From a virus: a DNA stretch of 64,000 nt. The notes under the pieces are model-generated. The model did not search any database, was not told the origin of the DNA, and saw nothing but the letters and a program-made list of their open reading frames with translations. Within the stretch, counting starts at the first letter, position 1, and each line of letters starts with the position of its first letter. Both the position numbers and the translations under genes were made by a program. Positions 8,847 through 17,758 of this stretch are shown here, piece after piece. The stretch covers positions 1-64,000 of the IMG/VR virus record IMGVR_UViG_3300045747_000276; one strand, 5' to 3'.

Positions 8847-9602
8847 ATGGAAATTCAGGTATTTAGTGACGTGCATGGCGAGTGTTATCATTCACCCCAC
8901 GTGGTTATGGGTTTATTTAAACCATCTGCTCCTGTTGCGGTAGTTGCTGGTGATATTCACTCTCGTAAGTTTGAAGAACAACTGTCGTTAATAGCGTCAA
9001 AATTCGACAAAGTTATTGCTGTAATGGGTAATCACGAGTGGTATGCAGGGAAATCTGTTGAGTGGCGCCCCAAATTAGAATTACTTCCAGATAATGTTAG
9101 TGTTTTATCCCGTGGTGTATGTGAGTATAAAGACACTGTGTTCATTGGTGCCACATTGTGGACAGATTTCAAATCGAATGACTTCTTTGTTATGAACACG
9201 GCAAAGTCATTTATTAATGATTTTAGACTCATCCGTGCCCATGGTGGGGAAGATCCATTTACACCAAAAATGGCATCTGAGCTGTATATGAAAGACAAGG
9301 CATATATTAAGCTAATGGTTGAGGAATACCGAGGTAAAGGTAAGAAGGTTGTCATTGTAACTCATTTTATGCCATCTTATGAACTAGTTAATCCAAAGTG
9401 GAAAACAACCTCTACGAATGACCTAAATTATTACTTTTCGGCATCGTGCGACGAGTTGATTGAATTTAGTGAAGCAGATGCATGGGTTTGTGGTCATACT
9501 CACGACTCATTTGATGTTATGTTGCATGGTGTCCGTTGTGTATGTAACCCAATGGGATACCCAGGAGAAAACAATTACACCGATAAGGTTATCAAGATAT
9601 GA
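8847..9602 (+). CDS. calcineurin-like metallophosphoesterase
   Basis: A 251-residue enzyme with the ordered two-metal motifs: FSDVHGE, GDIHS, GNHEWY, THFMPS and CGHTHDS. Family members hydrolyse phosphate mono- or diesters, often on nucleic acids or nucleotides; the substrate here is unknown. AAGGAAA precedes the ATG. A second, smaller member of the superfamily is at 54591. Confidence 0.85.
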   Translation: MEIQVFSDVHGECYHSPHVVMGLFKPSAPVAVVAGDIHSRKFEEQLSLIASKFDKVIAVMGNHEWYAGKSVEWRPKLELLPDNVSVLSRGVCEYKDTVFIGATLWTDFKSNDFFVMNTAKSFINDFRLIRAHGGEDPFTPKMASELYMKDKAYIKLMVEEYRGKGKKVVIVTHFMPSYELVNPKWKTTSTNDLNYYFSASCDELIEFSEADAWVCGHTHDSFDVMLHGVRCVCNPMGYPGENNYTDKVIKI

Positions 9603-9659
9603 AAAGAGAGAATGCAGGCAGACAAATTCGGTTTTATATTGTATGAGGGTTATTGGAAA

Positions 9660-10223
9660 ATGAAAGTATTGTTTTTAGATTTTGACGGTCCTTTATTCAG
9701 TGATCGTGTAATTAAATTCGACCCAGACAACATTAAACCATATCCTGGTAATGTTGAAATGTCTGAATGGGTCGGATACTGGAAGATGGATCCGTTGTCA
9801 GTGCATGTTTTAAATAAGATGAGAGACGTTCACCCATTCAAAACGGTGGTGTCGAGTTCTTGGAAACGGTTTGTAAATAAAGAACAGATCGTAGATCTAT
9901 TCAGAGTTAATAACTTAATATTAGACCTGCATGATGATTACAGCACCCCAGATTTATCAAATAGATACGGCCCATATTCCTCGGGATATTCTGGTGACAC
10001 CAGATCAAGGGAAATTGAGGCATGGCTCAGGGATTGTGGTCGTGATGTTGATGACTACTTAATCATTGATGATCCAATGTCTGGGGCATCACTAGACGTC
10101 AATAATCATTCCCTCAATAAGGATAATATCATCATGGTTGATGGTGATGTGGGCCCAAATACAACTGACATCACCAGAATGCGGAGTATCGTATATACAT
10201 GGGCAGGTTTTCAAGGAAAATAA
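9660..10223 (+). CDS. HAD-fold phosphatase, Swiss-army-knife RNA-repair type
   Basis: A 187-residue HAD-superfamily protein. MKVLFLDFDGPLF holds the two catalytic aspartates, VVSSSWK is motif II and YLIIDD motif III. This combination resembles the HAD domain described in composite RNA-repair proteins. The start at 9660 puts the HAD motif at the N terminus and has GGAAA upstream; an in-frame ATG at 9612 would add 16 residues. A role with the phage RNA ligase is possible but not shown. Confidence 0.65.
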   Translation: MKVLFLDFDGPLFSDRVIKFDPDNIKPYPGNVEMSEWVGYWKMDPLSVHVLNKMRDVHPFKTVVSSSWKRFVNKEQIVDLFRVNNLILDLHDDYSTPDLSNRYGPYSSGYSGDTRSREIEAWLRDCGRDVDDYLIIDDPMSGASLDVNNHSLNKDNIIMVDGDVGPNTTDITRMRSIVYTWAGFQGK

Positions 10224-10838
10224 ATGGCAAGATTTAACTATAGTTTCAACATCCCAGACAGTATCTGGAGATTTAGATGGGAAAATATTAAAAATTATTC
10301 TATGTGGATATTCAATCCACATAGATGTTATGTCTGTAATAAAAGACTGCAGATTTCATCAACAGAAGTCGAGTACAACTTCAAAACCAAAAATGGTGAC
10401 AAATCTTACAATGATAGGGTGATGGCACAATGGAGTGTGGAACGCGATTGGAAGTCTATTGATTACCATATTCCACCCGAACATATTTGTGTGGAATGTT
10501 TGGCAGAATGTGTTAAGGATGAAAACGCTGTTCCAAAAAGAGGAATCAGTAAATTCGGAGAGGATGACCTAAAAAACAAGTGTGACTGCTGCGGTAGTAA
10601 GAAGAAATCATACAAGTGGACATCTTTTAAAATTCCAAGTGGCAAAACCGCAGCATTCATCTTAGGGAACTATTGCTCATGGAATAGTGCTCATTACTGT
10701 GCAGAGTGCATTCGGCACGCTATAGTTTTTGGTGACAAGAAGTCTAGTATCTTCACCTATTGGTATGGTAAGAGAGCACACATTCAACAAAATGGTCTTC
10801 CGGTCGTCGACAATAAAGTTAGGTTTCCAGAAAGGTAA
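10224..10838 (+). CDS. cysteine-rich protein of unknown function
   Basis: A 204-residue protein starting directly after the HAD gene. Four cysteine pairs (CYVC near 35, CVEC near 88, CDCC near 120, CAEC near 157) suggest two zinc sites. It is not recognised. Confidence 0.5.
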   Translation: MARFNYSFNIPDSIWRFRWENIKNYSMWIFNPHRCYVCNKRLQISSTEVEYNFKTKNGDKSYNDRVMAQWSVERDWKSIDYHIPPEHICVECLAECVKDENAVPKRGISKFGEDDLKNKCDCCGSKKKSYKWTSFKIPSGKTAAFILGNYCSWNSAHYCAECIRHAIVFGDKKSSIFTYWYGKRAHIQQNGLPVVDNKVRFPER

Positions 10839-10839
10839 T

Positions 10840-11070
10840 ATGAATTATAATCAACTACAAGAGTTCCTAAATAACTCTAATAAAGCATCCGTTGTTCTGG
10901 GGTTAGACATAGCCAAAACAATCTGCCAGAAGTATTTTTTAACAGCGTTTGATGTAGGACCTGACGCCACAAACACAGTAGCAGCAATCACAAAAGATAT
11001 TGCGGATACTATGCAGAAGATTGCTAATGATGATTACGATATTTACGAAAAGGTTAAAAATGACAATTGA
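10840..11070 (+). CDS. unknown 76-residue helical protein
   Basis: Begins MNYNQLQEFLNNSNKASV with AAAGG just upstream; predicted helical. It overlaps the next gene by 11 bases. It is not recognised. Confidence 0.5.
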   Translation: MNYNQLQEFLNNSNKASVVLGLDIAKTICQKYFLTAFDVGPDATNTVAAITKDIADTMQKIANDDYDIYEKVKNDN

Positions 11071-11893
11071 TAAAGAATATTATGACTTGACATTGACTAG
11101 GGATGGAAAGCTCATCCTTGATAAATGGGAATATGATCATGTTGCTAAACATGGTGAGTATATTAAAATTGACCACACCAGCAATCCATATGCAGTATTG
11201 AATAAGACGGTTCAAATTGAACCTGGTTTTACACTCAAACACCTATTTGAAATTGTCAAAGCAGACGCTGACATCTTGAATGTTGTATTGGATGACTGTT
11301 GGGTGGAAGCTTATATTAAACACTATGAATCTGTAAAAGGTGATGCTGTTCCGTGTCAAGGATACTCGCCAGACGGTATCGAATACATGAGGTTGTACTG
11401 GAATGCAGAATTAGATGATTCATATTCTGGTACTTATATCTGGGGAGACAACAAACCAGACTTCGATGGGGTTGGGTGGCTTCTAAAAGAAGATAAACTT
11501 GAAGATACCTTTGTGATGTATAAAAAGGATACTAGAATTAATTGGGGCCTGGATTTTTCACCACTTGTAGGTCTATTAAACCTCTCTATTGTTGCTGATG
11601 AGGAATTTATTATTCGTGATGATATTAAGAATTGGAACCAGGAAGATCCGTCTCTTATGCAACGATTCGAGTGTAAAAAGAAATACACTTTGCGTAATGT
11701 TATCGAGGGTGTATTCTGGGAACTGTCGTTCCACGGTACACCAGAAGATAAGGATACCAATTCTGCAGAAGTTACTCGCAGATATGATGATGCCAAGGAA
11801 TATCTTGCCACAGGAGATATGAGTAAATTTGTCAAAATTGATGATGCATTCATAAAGGGGTTGCGTAATACTATGGAGAAAAATGATGATTGA
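11060..11893 (+). CDS. unknown 277-residue protein
   Basis: Starts MTIDKEYYDLTLTRDGKL; the ATG at 11060 follows AAGG and overlaps the previous gene. Mostly acidic, mixed alpha/beta composition, no motif recognised. It is translationally coupled to both neighbours. Confidence 0.5.
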   Translation: MTIDKEYYDLTLTRDGKLILDKWEYDHVAKHGEYIKIDHTSNPYAVLNKTVQIEPGFTLKHLFEIVKADADILNVVLDDCWVEAYIKHYESVKGDAVPCQGYSPDGIEYMRLYWNAELDDSYSGTYIWGDNKPDFDGVGWLLKEDKLEDTFVMYKKDTRINWGLDFSPLVGLLNLSIVADEEFIIRDDIKNWNQEDPSLMQRFECKKKYTLRNVIEGVFWELSFHGTPEDKDTNSAEVTRRYDDAKEYLATGDMSKFVKIDDAFIKGLRNTMEKNDD

Positions 11894-12128
11894 GAAAGAA
11901 GAATTGCAAAAATTATTGCATGAAAACATTGTATCTGTTACATTTACAAAAATCAATGGAGATAAACGTGTTATGCCTTGCACCCTACAGGCTGATATGA
12001 TCCCATATGAGAGCAAAGCAAAAGAGTCAGGCCGGGTTGTGAATCCTGATGTTTGTTCTGTTTGGGCAACAGATGCCAACGGGTGGAGAGCATTCCGGTG
12101 GGATTCGGTTGAATGTTTTAATGTTTAG
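11883..12128 (+). CDS. DUF2693-like SH3-barrel protein
   Basis: An 81-residue protein matching a small T4-like family: VSVTFTKINGDKRVMPCTL, then a C-terminal VWATDANGWRAFRWDSV. This pattern is that of WYL/Sm-like SH3-barrel proteins (DUF2693) of unknown role, possibly nucleic-acid or ligand binding. GGAGAAAA precedes the start, which overlaps the previous stop. Confidence 0.65.
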   Translation: MMIEKEELQKLLHENIVSVTFTKINGDKRVMPCTLQADMIPYESKAKESGRVVNPDVCSVWATDANGWRAFRWDSVECFNV

Positions 12129-12141
12129 TAAAGGATAGAAA

Positions 12142-12405
12142 ATGGCAAAGACAGTAATTATTCCTAGTAATCCAGCTGATCTGCAAAAGATTAACAAGTG
12201 GATTAAGGACGCATGCGATTGTAAGACACGCATTGCAGCAGAGAACGAAGCAATTAAAGATATTGTTGCTGTCATCAAGGAAGAGTTTAAACTCCCACCT
12301 AAGTTCACAAATAAATTGATAAGGACAAAGTACAAGGACAATTTTGATCAGCAAGAAACAGAGCAAGAAGATTTCGCTGAATTGTACGGGAAAGTCATCA
12401 AGTGA
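12142..12405 (+). CDS. dsbA: DsbA-like double-stranded DNA-binding protein
   Basis: An 87-residue protein aligning by eye with T4 DsbA (89 residues), which binds late promoter regions: the IKDACDCKTRIAAENEAIKDI segment and the C-terminal KDNFDQQETEQEDFAELY correspond to conserved positions. It probably assists late transcription, consistent with the TATAAATA promoters in this window. Confidence 0.75.
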   Translation: MAKTVIIPSNPADLQKINKWIKDACDCKTRIAAENEAIKDIVAVIKEEFKLPPKFTNKLIRTKYKDNFDQQETEQEDFAELYGKVIK

Positions 12406-13535
12406 ATGCCACAAAGCGGGCTAAGGCCCATGCTCACGTAAGGAAAGCTGCTTGGATGAACAACATCCCAGAATTCAATGTGATGGATTATAACATCTCA
12501 TTGATCAAATGGCTTAACTTTTTCAATGTTGAAGTTCCAATGAAGGATAAACAAGCATGGGTTATCAGTTATTGGAAATCACAAGGAAAAGTAACAAAGG
12601 GTCTCGAGAAGTTAACCAACGGATTCAATCAGTGCGCTACTCTCATCAAGTTGAAAGAGCAGGGGTATAGTATTGAATCTAATCACGAAAAGTTCTTAGA
12701 ATCGCATTATCAAACATTATTCAAACGAACTAAGCAACCTGTTTTGGATGAGAATGGTAATGAAGTTGAGGACCCAGACGTTAAGGCAAAATTGGAATCA
12801 GAATCAAAGAAAACTGTTTCTATTCAGGAGAGAACTGATAAATTATTGCATACGCACCTTGCAGAATTCGACGCTGCCATTGATGAACTGTGCACTGCCG
12901 GTACAGAATTTGACACCAAGTCATATCTTTTAACCAATCAAGTTAAATCAGCGATGGCCAAAGATATAGGTGATTATATCAAAATACAGCTTACAGAATG
13001 GGAAACCACCCTTAAAGGAAAAGACCCCCAGCTGAATGAAGGTTATGGGCATTATGATAAAAAGGGATTAAAGCAAGTAATATCATTTTTGTCAGACGCT
13101 ATGAATGAATGTTTTAGGACGTCAATCATATCAAAAACAACAAGAGCGCCGATTAAGAAACGTGAGAAACCTGCAGCGTCACTTGTGTCGAAGATGAAAT
13201 ATCTCAAAGAATTTCCAGATTACAAAATGAGGTCATTGCAGCCAGAAAAATTGATAGGTGCATCCACAGTAATTTTGTTTGACACTAAATTCAGAAAACT
13301 GATACAATATGAATCATTAGAAGGATCAACATTGACAGTCAATGGAGCAACATTAAAGAATTTTGACCCAGAAAAATCCTTTTCAAAGACAGTAAGAAAG
13401 GTTGAAATTCTTGATGGTGTACATAGGATGACAAAAAGACCATTTACTGCCCTTATGAAGGGGATAAATTCTGTAGAGGCTAAAGTCACAGGTAGAGTTA
13501 ATGAAAATCAAATTATTTTGTCAGTGTTTAATTAA
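12402..13535 (+). CDS. unknown 377-residue protein (possible virion or DNA-associated)
   Basis: Begins at GTG overlapping the dsbA stop (GTGA). Lysine-rich, largely helical N-terminal two thirds and a beta-rich C terminus (TLTVNGATLKNFDPEKSFSK). It lies in the dsbA to RNase H segment. It is not recognised. Confidence 0.5.
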   Translation: MNATKRAKAHAHVRKAAWMNNIPEFNVMDYNISLIKWLNFFNVEVPMKDKQAWVISYWKSQGKVTKGLEKLTNGFNQCATLIKLKEQGYSIESNHEKFLESHYQTLFKRTKQPVLDENGNEVEDPDVKAKLESESKKTVSIQERTDKLLHTHLAEFDAAIDELCTAGTEFDTKSYLLTNQVKSAMAKDIGDYIKIQLTEWETTLKGKDPQLNEGYGHYDKKGLKQVISFLSDAMNECFRTSIISKTTRAPIKKREKPAASLVSKMKYLKEFPDYKMRSLQPEKLIGASTVILFDTKFRKLIQYESLEGSTLTVNGATLKNFDPEKSFSKTVRKVEILDGVHRMTKRPFTALMKGINSVEAKVTGRVNENQIILSVFN

Positions 13536-13543
13536 GGGTTAAA

Positions 13544-13768
13544 ATGAAACGATATTATTATGTGTATGTGAGAAGTGTTGATCCAGATACACTGGATCTT
13601 GTTTGGTCAGTTCATGTTTGCCTCCCAGATGCAACAACCAAGACTGATGTATTGGCATGGGCTAAAGATAGGTATGATGGTGAAGCATTTGGGTTTGTAG
13701 ACTGTGGAAATGTATGTCCACCACGCTTTATAGCTGGTGCAATTGAACTAGGAATGAAAGGAAACTGA
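13544..13768 (+). CDS. unknown 74-residue protein
   Basis: Starts MKRYYYVYVRSVDPDTL; a small alpha/beta protein with two cysteines near CGNVC. TTAAGGG lies upstream of the ATG. It is not recognised. Confidence 0.45.
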   Translation: MKRYYYVYVRSVDPDTLDLVWSVHVCLPDATTKTDVLAWAKDRYDGEAFGFVDCGNVCPPRFIAGAIELGMKGN

Positions 13769-13769
13769 T

Positions 13770-14012
13770 ATGAATGATAATGAAGTAACTGATGTAGAGG
13801 TGATTGAAAAGTCCCCAGAGACTCCTGATTTGGGTCGTTTGTTGAATCCAGCAAGGTTTCCTGATGAGAAATTTGAGGATTACAAAGTGCGCCGCAAAAG
13901 TGCAAATAAGGTAGTTAAGAATCATATTCGCAATGGAACTATGTTTCACAACTCTCGGCCTGACCCAGATAAAAAGGGTGTAACATATCGTAAACCAAAG
14001 GTGGTGGCATAA
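13770..14012 (+). CDS. small basic protein
   Basis: 80 residues; acidic N terminus then strongly basic C-terminal half (VRRKSANKVVKNHIRNG). Possibly nucleic-acid binding by charge. Its stop overlaps the next start by one base. Confidence 0.45.
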   Translation: MNDNEVTDVEVIEKSPETPDLGRLLNPARFPDEKFEDYKVRRKSANKVVKNHIRNGTMFHNSRPDPDKKGVTYRKPKVVA

Positions 14013-14317
14013 TGGACGCAGACATCAAAAGGTCATCGGACACGGACAAGGATATGAATTCCCTATTCCCAAAAGCAGAGGAAGTTAAGCGAAAAATTGG
14101 TCGTCCTAAAAAGGAAGACACCTCTACGGTATCCCAGGTAGAAGAAGTTGAAGAATCCATTCCACCTGTTGTTTATAACTCTGACTCTGAGGTGTGGAAG
14201 CAAGCCATGTTTGTTATCATGGAAAACTTCATGGTAAAGTCCCCAGTTGATATTGTTAGGTGCATTCCAGCTGCGGATGAATTTCTTCGTGTGTTTAAGG
14301 AACGTTGGGACGTATAA
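14012..14317 (+). CDS. AT-hook-like small protein
   Basis: 101 residues with KRKIGRPKKE near residues 26-35, an AT-hook-like minor-groove DNA-binding core, then an acidic linker and a helical C terminus. It sits directly upstream of RNase H (TAATG overlap). A second AT-hook protein is at 19905. Confidence 0.5.
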   Translation: MDADIKRSSDTDKDMNSLFPKAEEVKRKIGRPKKEDTSTVSQVEEVEESIPPVVYNSDSEVWKQAMFVIMENFMVKSPVDIVRCIPAADEFLRVFKERWDV

Positions 14318-15222
14318 TGTTAGTTATCGACTTCTCTCAGGTGGTTATATCCAATGCACAAGTTCAATTGGGTAAAGAGTTAAAATCCCCAAAACCTGAG
14401 GTAAAAAACCTAATCAAACACCTGTTCTTTTCACAGTTGCTACGGTACAAGAAAATGTTCCCAAAATCTGGGAGTGTAATCATAGCATGTGATGGTAGAA
14501 AATATTGGCGTAAAGAGTTTTTCCCCTATTACAAGGGGCACAGAAAGCTCATTAATGACTCTGATGGGTTTGATTGGGAATTTCTATACAATTGTATGGA
14601 CGAGCTTAAGGAAGACATCAAGTTAAATTTTCCATACAAGTTAATTCAAGCTGACCGTGCAGAGGCAGATGATATTGTTGCAGTATTGGCAAAATATTCT
14701 CAAACCAACGAATTGATTTCTGACGGTTTGTTTGATGGAGAACCTCAAGAATTTGCCATCATAAGCACAGACAATGACTTTGGCCAGCTACAGAAATATA
14801 AAAATGTTAAGCAGTATGCTCCAATGTTAAAGAAGATGATTAAGAATCCTAAACCATTAGAGTATGTCATTGAGCATATTTGTGAGGGTGATGCCGGTGA
14901 TAATGTGCCTAATATTGTAACTGCTGATCAGTGGGCAATTGACAGAACCAACGGTGTTAAGGTCAGAGCAAAATCATTTATGAAGGAACGACAACACAGT
15001 TTTAATACTCATGGTATTGATGCGTGTTTGAATGACCTAGAACGAGCAAATTGGGTTAGAAATAGGACTCTCGTTGATTTTGATTACATTCCATCCGATG
15101 TAGAGAAATTAATACTCGATACATATAATACAACAGAAGTCAAAGGCAGTAAAACTAAGATTATGAATTATTTGATGGCCAACAGGATGAAGTTGTTAAT
15201 GGAATCGTTGGGTGATTTTTAA
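14317..15222 (+). CDS. rnh: RNase H / 5'-3' exonuclease (T4 Rnh-like)
   Basis: A 301-residue flap-nuclease-family enzyme, close in length to T4 RNase H (305). Visible motifs: MLVIDFSQ at the start, CDGRKYWRKEFFPYYKGHR, RAEADDIVAVLA, TDNDFGQL and EGDAGDNVPNI, which carry the metal-binding acidic residues. It removes RNA primers from lagging-strand fragments. The start is set at the ATG that overlaps the previous stop. Confidence 0.9.
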   Translation: MLVIDFSQVVISNAQVQLGKELKSPKPEVKNLIKHLFFSQLLRYKKMFPKSGSVIIACDGRKYWRKEFFPYYKGHRKLINDSDGFDWEFLYNCMDELKEDIKLNFPYKLIQADRAEADDIVAVLAKYSQTNELISDGLFDGEPQEFAIISTDNDFGQLQKYKNVKQYAPMLKKMIKNPKPLEYVIEHICEGDAGDNVPNIVTADQWAIDRTNGVKVRAKSFMKERQHSFNTHGIDACLNDLERANWVRNRTLVDFDYIPSDVEKLILDTYNTTEVKGSKTKIMNYLMANRMKLLMESLGDF

Positions 15223-15266
15223 TGAATGAATTACATAGTACGATGGTTATTAATGCTGCCATTTTC

Positions 15267-15295
15267 ACACCAAGAGGATGTAGATCTCTTGGTGT
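15267..15295 (+). terminator. 10-bp hairpin after RNase H
   Basis: ACACCAAGAG (15267-15276) and CTCTTGGTGT (15286-15295) form a perfect stem with a nine-base loop. Only TTTA follows, so it may be an attenuator, RNA-stability element or weak terminator. Confidence 0.45.
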
Positions 15296-15333
15296 TTATG
15301 GCATGTAGTGATTATATTTGGAGAAACAATAAC

Positions 15334-15783
15334 ATGGCTGAAAAAGAAGTAACGGTGGCGACAGCCAAACACGCATTTGAGTTTTTCAAACTCATTCAGG
15401 CTGCAGGTACAGAAGAAGACAAAATTGTTCTTATTAAGAAGTGGGGTGCCACGCTGCCATTGAATATGCTACTATCATTGAATTTTGATAGCACATTGGC
15501 ATTAGATTTGCCTGAAGGTATGCCACCCCACAAGAGAGACGAGCAAACTCATTTTGATCTGTTCGCACCATTGGCATCACAATTGGTCAGATTGAAGGCA
15601 TGCCTCAAAACATCAAAGATCAAAAAGATGGATAAAGAGAGAGTGTTTATTCAGGTAATTGAAAACGTGTCACCCGCAGAGGCAGATATTCTTATCGCTT
15701 GCAAGGACAGGGCTTTGACTGAGATGTTCCCAAGTATAACAAAAGAATTAGTTGCCAAAGTATACCCTGGATATTGCAGATGA
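15334..15783 (+). CDS. conserved T4-like phage protein (DUF6433-like)
   Basis: 149 residues from ATG 15334, which has GGAGA nine bases upstream; an in-frame ATG at 15226 would add 36 residues over the hairpin. The pattern LPEGMPPHKR and a conserved C terminus (EADILIACKDRALTEMFPSIT) resemble a family common in T4-like marine phages near RNase H and DsbA. The function is unknown. Confidence 0.55.
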   Translation: MAEKEVTVATAKHAFEFFKLIQAAGTEEDKIVLIKKWGATLPLNMLLSLNFDSTLALDLPEGMPPHKRDEQTHFDLFAPLASQLVRLKACLKTSKIKKMDKERVFIQVIENVSPAEADILIACKDRALTEMFPSITKELVAKVYPGYCR

Positions 15784-16193
15784 AGAAGAGAGATATAGAA
15801 TTGTATATGGACATTGCAGATAGGGTGTCCCAACAATCAAGAGCAGTCCGCGCTAAAGTTGGTGCAGTGTTTGTTGCTGAATCAGGCGTTCTATCTATAG
15901 GGTATAATGGAACTTTGCCTGGGTGTGATAATGAATGTGAGATTCGTGTTGGAACGGAATTGGTTACTAAACCTGATGTATATCATGCTGAGGAAAACAT
16001 ATTCTCTAAGCTGTTGGAAGAGGGTGTATCTGCGAAAGGCGGCTCTGTGTTCTTGACAATGGAACCTTGCCTGCCGTGTTCAAAATTAATACGTGGAGCT
16101 AAAGTTAAGAATGTATATTACAGAGATTCTTATCGCTCCCATGCCGGGGCAGAGTTCTTGTCTGCCAACGGAATTAATGTTGTTCAAGTATAA
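15780..16193 (+). CDS. dCMP deaminase
   Basis: A 137-residue zinc deaminase: HAEEN holds the zinc histidine and catalytic glutamate, and PCLPC the two zinc cysteines. It converts dCMP to dUMP for ThyX. It overlaps the previous gene by ATGA. A cytidine-type specificity is less likely given the neighbouring dNMP genes. Confidence 0.85.
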   Translation: MKKRDIELYMDIADRVSQQSRAVRAKVGAVFVAESGVLSIGYNGTLPGCDNECEIRVGTELVTKPDVYHAEENIFSKLLEEGVSAKGGSVFLTMEPCLPCSKLIRGAKVKNVYYRDSYRSHAGAEFLSANGINVVQV

Positions 16194-16196
16194 ATA
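16189..16196 (+). promoter_or_regulatory. T4-type late promoter
   Basis: TATAAATA 25 bases upstream of the 16221 start, overlapping the end of the deaminase gene. Confidence 0.6.
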
Positions 16197-16220
16197 TTGA
16201 CATAATAACAAAGGATATTA

Positions 16221-16496
16221 ATGCCTACATATGATTACAGGTGTCCCAAGTGTGAATGGAATTGGGAAACAGTCGTTAAGATCAGCGATAGAGATATTCC
16301 ATTATCTGAACCTTGTCCAAATTGTGGCGCCCATGATTCTGTAGTCAGAACGATTTGTGGTGCTCCTATATTTGGAGACCCAGTGAGAATGGGTAGGATT
16401 AAACCTGACAACGGTTTTAAAGAGGTACTACAGAAGATTCACCAAAGAACTCCAGGGAGTCAACTGAACACAACGAGTACAATTAGAAGTTTGTGA
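16221..16496 (+). CDS. FmdB-type zinc-ribbon protein
   Basis: 91 residues: MPTYDYRCPKCEWNWE and CPNCG form the four-cysteine ribbon of the FmdB family, whose members are putative regulators. AAGGA precedes the ATG; a late promoter and a strong terminator bracket the gene, making it a single late unit. A related protein is at 18403. Confidence 0.7.
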   Translation: MPTYDYRCPKCEWNWETVVKISDRDIPLSEPCPNCGAHDSVVRTICGAPIFGDPVRMGRIKPDNGFKEVLQKIHQRTPGSQLNTTSTIRSL

Positions 16497-16518
16497 TTTG
16501 ATATACTATGAAATAGCA

Positions 16519-16549
16519 GGGCATAGCATTATGATGTTATGCCCTTTTT
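16519..16549 (+). terminator. rho-independent terminator
   Basis: GGGCATAGCAT (16519-16529) pairs with ATGTTATGCCC (16534-16544) around a TATG loop, 11 bp with one G-U, followed by TTTTT. Confidence 0.85.
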
Positions 16550-16571
16550 CTTTTCACCAGAAGGAGTTTGC

Positions 16572-17312
16572 ATGGCTAAACTAGCACAAGTAGCAGTTAA
16601 CGAAGATATTCCACAAGTAGTATCTACAAAGAAAATTAGGCAAGATTTATTAAAACGTATCGAACCTAAGACCCCTGCTCAAGTGATGGCATTCAATGCT
16701 TATAGAGATCGCAATCTAGTTATGCTAGGTAGCGCAGGTACAGGTAAAACATTCATAGGTATGTATTTGGCAATGAAGGAAGTACTATCTAGAGAATCAG
16801 GTTATACTAAATTGACAGTGGTTAGAAGCGCTGTGCCTGTTAGAGACCTTGGTTTTATGCCAGGAACCAAAGAAGAAAAAGAAGCAGTGTATGAAATGCC
16901 ATACCATTCAATTTTCAAAGAGATTTTTCATCAGATTCAGGGAAATGGTTTAGTTGAAAAGTTAAAAGACCAGCATCTCTATGAGTTCATTTCTACCTCA
17001 TACATTCGTGGTATCACTATGCACGATACTATAATATTGGTAGATGAATGTGAAAATATGACATACCAAGAGTTGTCTTCTATCATCACCAGAATGGGTG
17101 ACAATTGCAAGATCATGTTCTGCGGTGACTTTAGGCAATCTGACCTGCAGAAGAAAGCAGATAAGGATGGACTAGTCAAATTCTTAGCAATTCTTAGGAA
17201 AATTTACGACTTCTCTTTTGTAGAGTTCAACAGAGAAGACATAGTAAGATCATCAATAGTCAAACAGTTCATTATTGCAGAAGAACAGTATGAAGAAGAA
17301 AATGGAGACTGA
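16572..17312 (+). CDS. phoH: PhoH-family ATPase
   Basis: A 246-residue P-loop ATPase with Walker A GSAGTGKT (53-60), Walker B ILVDE (155-159) and CGDFRQSD sensor region. PhoH-like proteins are common in marine phages; their RNA-related role is unsettled. The start at 16572 has AGAAGGAG upstream; the longer frame runs through the terminator. Confidence 0.85.
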   Translation: MAKLAQVAVNEDIPQVVSTKKIRQDLLKRIEPKTPAQVMAFNAYRDRNLVMLGSAGTGKTFIGMYLAMKEVLSRESGYTKLTVVRSAVPVRDLGFMPGTKEEKEAVYEMPYHSIFKEIFHQIQGNGLVEKLKDQHLYEFISTSYIRGITMHDTIILVDECENMTYQELSSIITRMGDNCKIMFCGDFRQSDLQKKADKDGLVKFLAILRKIYDFSFVEFNREDIVRSSIVKQFIIAEEQYEEENGD

Positions 17313-17314
17313 AA

Positions 17315-17758
17315 ATGACACCATCAAAAAACGTAATTGATATTATAAAGCAAATGGAGGGGTTTAGGAATAAATCCTACCAAGACGTAGTTGGCGTTTG
17401 GACAGTTGGGTACGGGTCAACTAGAATCAACGGTAAGCCAGTGTCGCTGGGTATGACTTGCACAGAGGAAGAAGCTGTGCAATATATTCTTGATGAATTG
17501 TCACCAGTGGCAGAGCGGATAACTAAAATGGTCACGGTTCCACTTACTCAAAACCAATTTGACAGCTTATGTGATTTTGCTTATAATTTAGGGTCAGGTG
17601 CATTGCAAGGCTCTACACTTATGAAGAGGTTGAATTTGAAAGATTATGAAGGGGCGGCAAATGAGTTTGCAAAATGGAATAAAGCAGGAGGCAAGGTCCT
17701 TAATGGACTCGTCAAACGCCGCGAACTTGAACGTAAGTTATTTCTCAGCCAAGAATAA
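17315..17758 (+). CDS. T4-type lysozyme endolysin (GH24)
   Basis: A 147-residue muramidase. Glu15, Asp24 and Thr30 (MEGFRNKSYQDVVGVWT) keep the spacing of the T4 lysozyme triad 11-20-26. It degrades murein at lysis together with the spanins. The absence of a signal peptide implies release through a holin not identified here. Confidence 0.85.
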   Translation: MTPSKNVIDIIKQMEGFRNKSYQDVVGVWTVGYGSTRINGKPVSLGMTCTEEEAVQYILDELSPVAERITKMVTVPLTQNQFDSLCDFAYNLGSGALQGSTLMKRLNLKDYEGAANEFAKWNKAGGKVLNGLVKRRELERKLFLSQE